Of a DNA stretch of 64,000 bases, positions 63,531-64,000 are shown piece by piece (positions within the stretch are counted from its first letter, which is position 1; each line of letters opens with the position of its first letter). The stretch is from Vandiemenella viatica (taxonomy: Eukaryota; Arthropoda; Insecta; Orthoptera; Morabidae). The DNA lies in contig CM061918.1 in assembly GCA_031002005.1 (NCBI GenBank), forward strand, positions 59,153,478-59,217,477. Reading direction: 5' to 3'. A program made the position numbers and the translations under genes. The notes under the pieces are model-generated. The model made no database searches. It saw nothing but the letters and a program-made list of their open reading frames with translations, and was not told where the DNA came from.

Positions 63531-63869
63531 TCGGTTTCTGTGACGAGTGGCTCCCGCACCGTGCTGTTCCCTCGACCAGCTGGCGTCAAGCCACTGTCAC
63601 CGGTCACTATGACGACGACAGCGCCAACAACGACAACCACAACGACCAGGAGGACGACGCCCAAGAGGAGGCCCTCGACGCCGCCCGCCGACTTGTTCGA
63701 CTTCGACGACGACGGTGCTGGAGCGGAGGACGAAGAGGGCGTCGAGGTGGCGGTCAACGGCGGCGCCAAGAACGACCTGGGCGTCGCCAGCTCCAACGAG
63801 GAGAGCGTCGTCGTGGGGTCGTCCGCGCCTCCCACCACGCACTACCTCACGCACACACACACGCTCACC
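63531..63869 (+). CDS. Exon 24: Thr/Arg mucin-like, acidic, start of a further aromatic/Thr repeat
   Basis: The acceptor is gttgatgttgtgttgcag before TCGGTT; the donor is CTCACC followed by gtgagt. Phase is 0 to 0 over 113 codons. It reads SVSVTSGSRTVLFPRPAGVK, PLSPVTMTTTAPTTTTTTTR, RTTPKRRPSTPPADLFDFDD, DGAGAEDEEGVEVAVNGGAK, NDLGVASSNEESVVVGSSAP and PTTHYLTHTHTLT. The end resembles the TKTYLTTYTYLTT start of the earlier repeats, so the second half should be in the next exon beyond the window. KRR and RR sites might be processing sites (inference). Confidence 0.88.
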
Positions 63870-64000
63870 GTGAGTAATCAATTTACAAAGTATTTTCAAG
63901 TGAAACTTCTTTGGGCGCTGTGGGGAGATATTTGTTAGAACTGCGCTTTAAGTGTGCATGAACCGCATCGCTATTCGCATGCGCACTTAATGTTCCGCAC
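63870..64000. other. Start of intron 24
   Basis: The donor gtgagt and the first 131 bases of the next intron; nothing else visible. The gene continues beyond the window. Confidence 0.8.

Larger units (their letters stand above)
2426..63869 (+). other. Partial multi-exon gene for a giant Pro/Thr-rich repeat protein (24 internal exons)
   Basis: Twenty-four GC-rich blocks with consensus acceptors and donors join into one open frame of 5,628 nt (1,876 codons). Junction phases in order are 0,0,0,0,2,0,0,2,1,2,0,0,0,2,2,1,2,0,2,1,2,0,0, and every one matches on both sides. The product has aromatic/Thr repeats (residues about 15-60, 95-120, 185-225, 250-305, and a new start at 1866-1876), acidic tracts, polyproline runs, a His/Gln-rich duplication and Thr/Arg mucin-like stretches. 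No transmembrane segment or catalytic motif is visible, and almost no cysteine. The signal peptide and C-terminus lie outside the window. An extracellular matrix, cuticle or mucin-like role is inference from composition only. I do not recognise the family; some insect proteins of this look are catalogued only as domains of unknown function. Phase-symmetric exons could be missing from the longest introns. Confidence 0.85.

Noticed and set aside
1..64000. CRISPR array, operon, rRNA or bacterial-type promoter
   Set aside because: Spliced exons, SINEs and AT-rich introns show eukaryotic nuclear DNA; the only regular repeats are a satellite and microsatellites.

Overview
This is a window of nuclear DNA from an animal, very probably an insect. 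Short GC-rich coding blocks bounded by GT/AG splice signals sit in AT-rich introns packed with tRNA-headed SINEs, non-LTR retrotransposon remains, hAT and mariner/Tc1 derivatives and Helitrons. The SINE type (tRNA head followed by a body containing ggccatggccgaattcc) looks polyneopteran to me (grasshopper, cricket, stick insect or roach grade). That placement rests on memory only.

One gene runs through the whole window on the + strand. I could assemble 24 consecutive internal exons (2426 to 63869). All 23 junctions agree in codon phase, and together they give an open frame of 5,628 nt (1,876 codons) with no stop. Neither the first nor the last exon of the gene is in the window. The product looks like a very large Pro/Thr-rich, low-complexity, probably secreted or extracellular protein. 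It has aromatic/Thr repeats built on TKTYLTTYTYLTTLL and TVVTSSERVVSNVATE (exons 1 to 5, with a further beginning in exon 24), small Gly-Ile-x-x-x-Pro-Gly-Gln modules, acidic tracts, polyproline runs, a His/Gln-rich exon with a 46-residue tandem duplication, and mucin-like Thr/Arg stretches. I do not recognise a named gene, so I give no symbol.

The exon architecture is the most interesting point. The run of intron phases 2-1-2-0 occurs three times (exons 8-11, 15-18 and 19-22). Nearly all phase-2 introns split an Arg AGR codon and all phase-1 introns split a Gly codon. This suggests the proline-rich half of the gene grew by duplication of a four-exon cassette.

Layout: 1-2425, upstream intron or flank with repeats; 2426-13140, aromatic-repeat exons 1-6; 14631-21922, acidic and first proline-rich exons 7-11; 24469-32041, exons 12-14, including the His/Gln exon, separated by a 5.3 kb intron holding a Helitron, a palindromic insertion with a 15-bp target duplication and a LINE copy between inverted repeats; 33499-41955, second proline-rich group (exons 15-18); 46172-53623, third group (exons 19-22), with Helitron helicase and transposase remains in its introns; 58004-63869, Thr-rich exons 23-24. 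There is no bacterial-type operon, CRISPR array, rRNA gene or functional tRNA gene.
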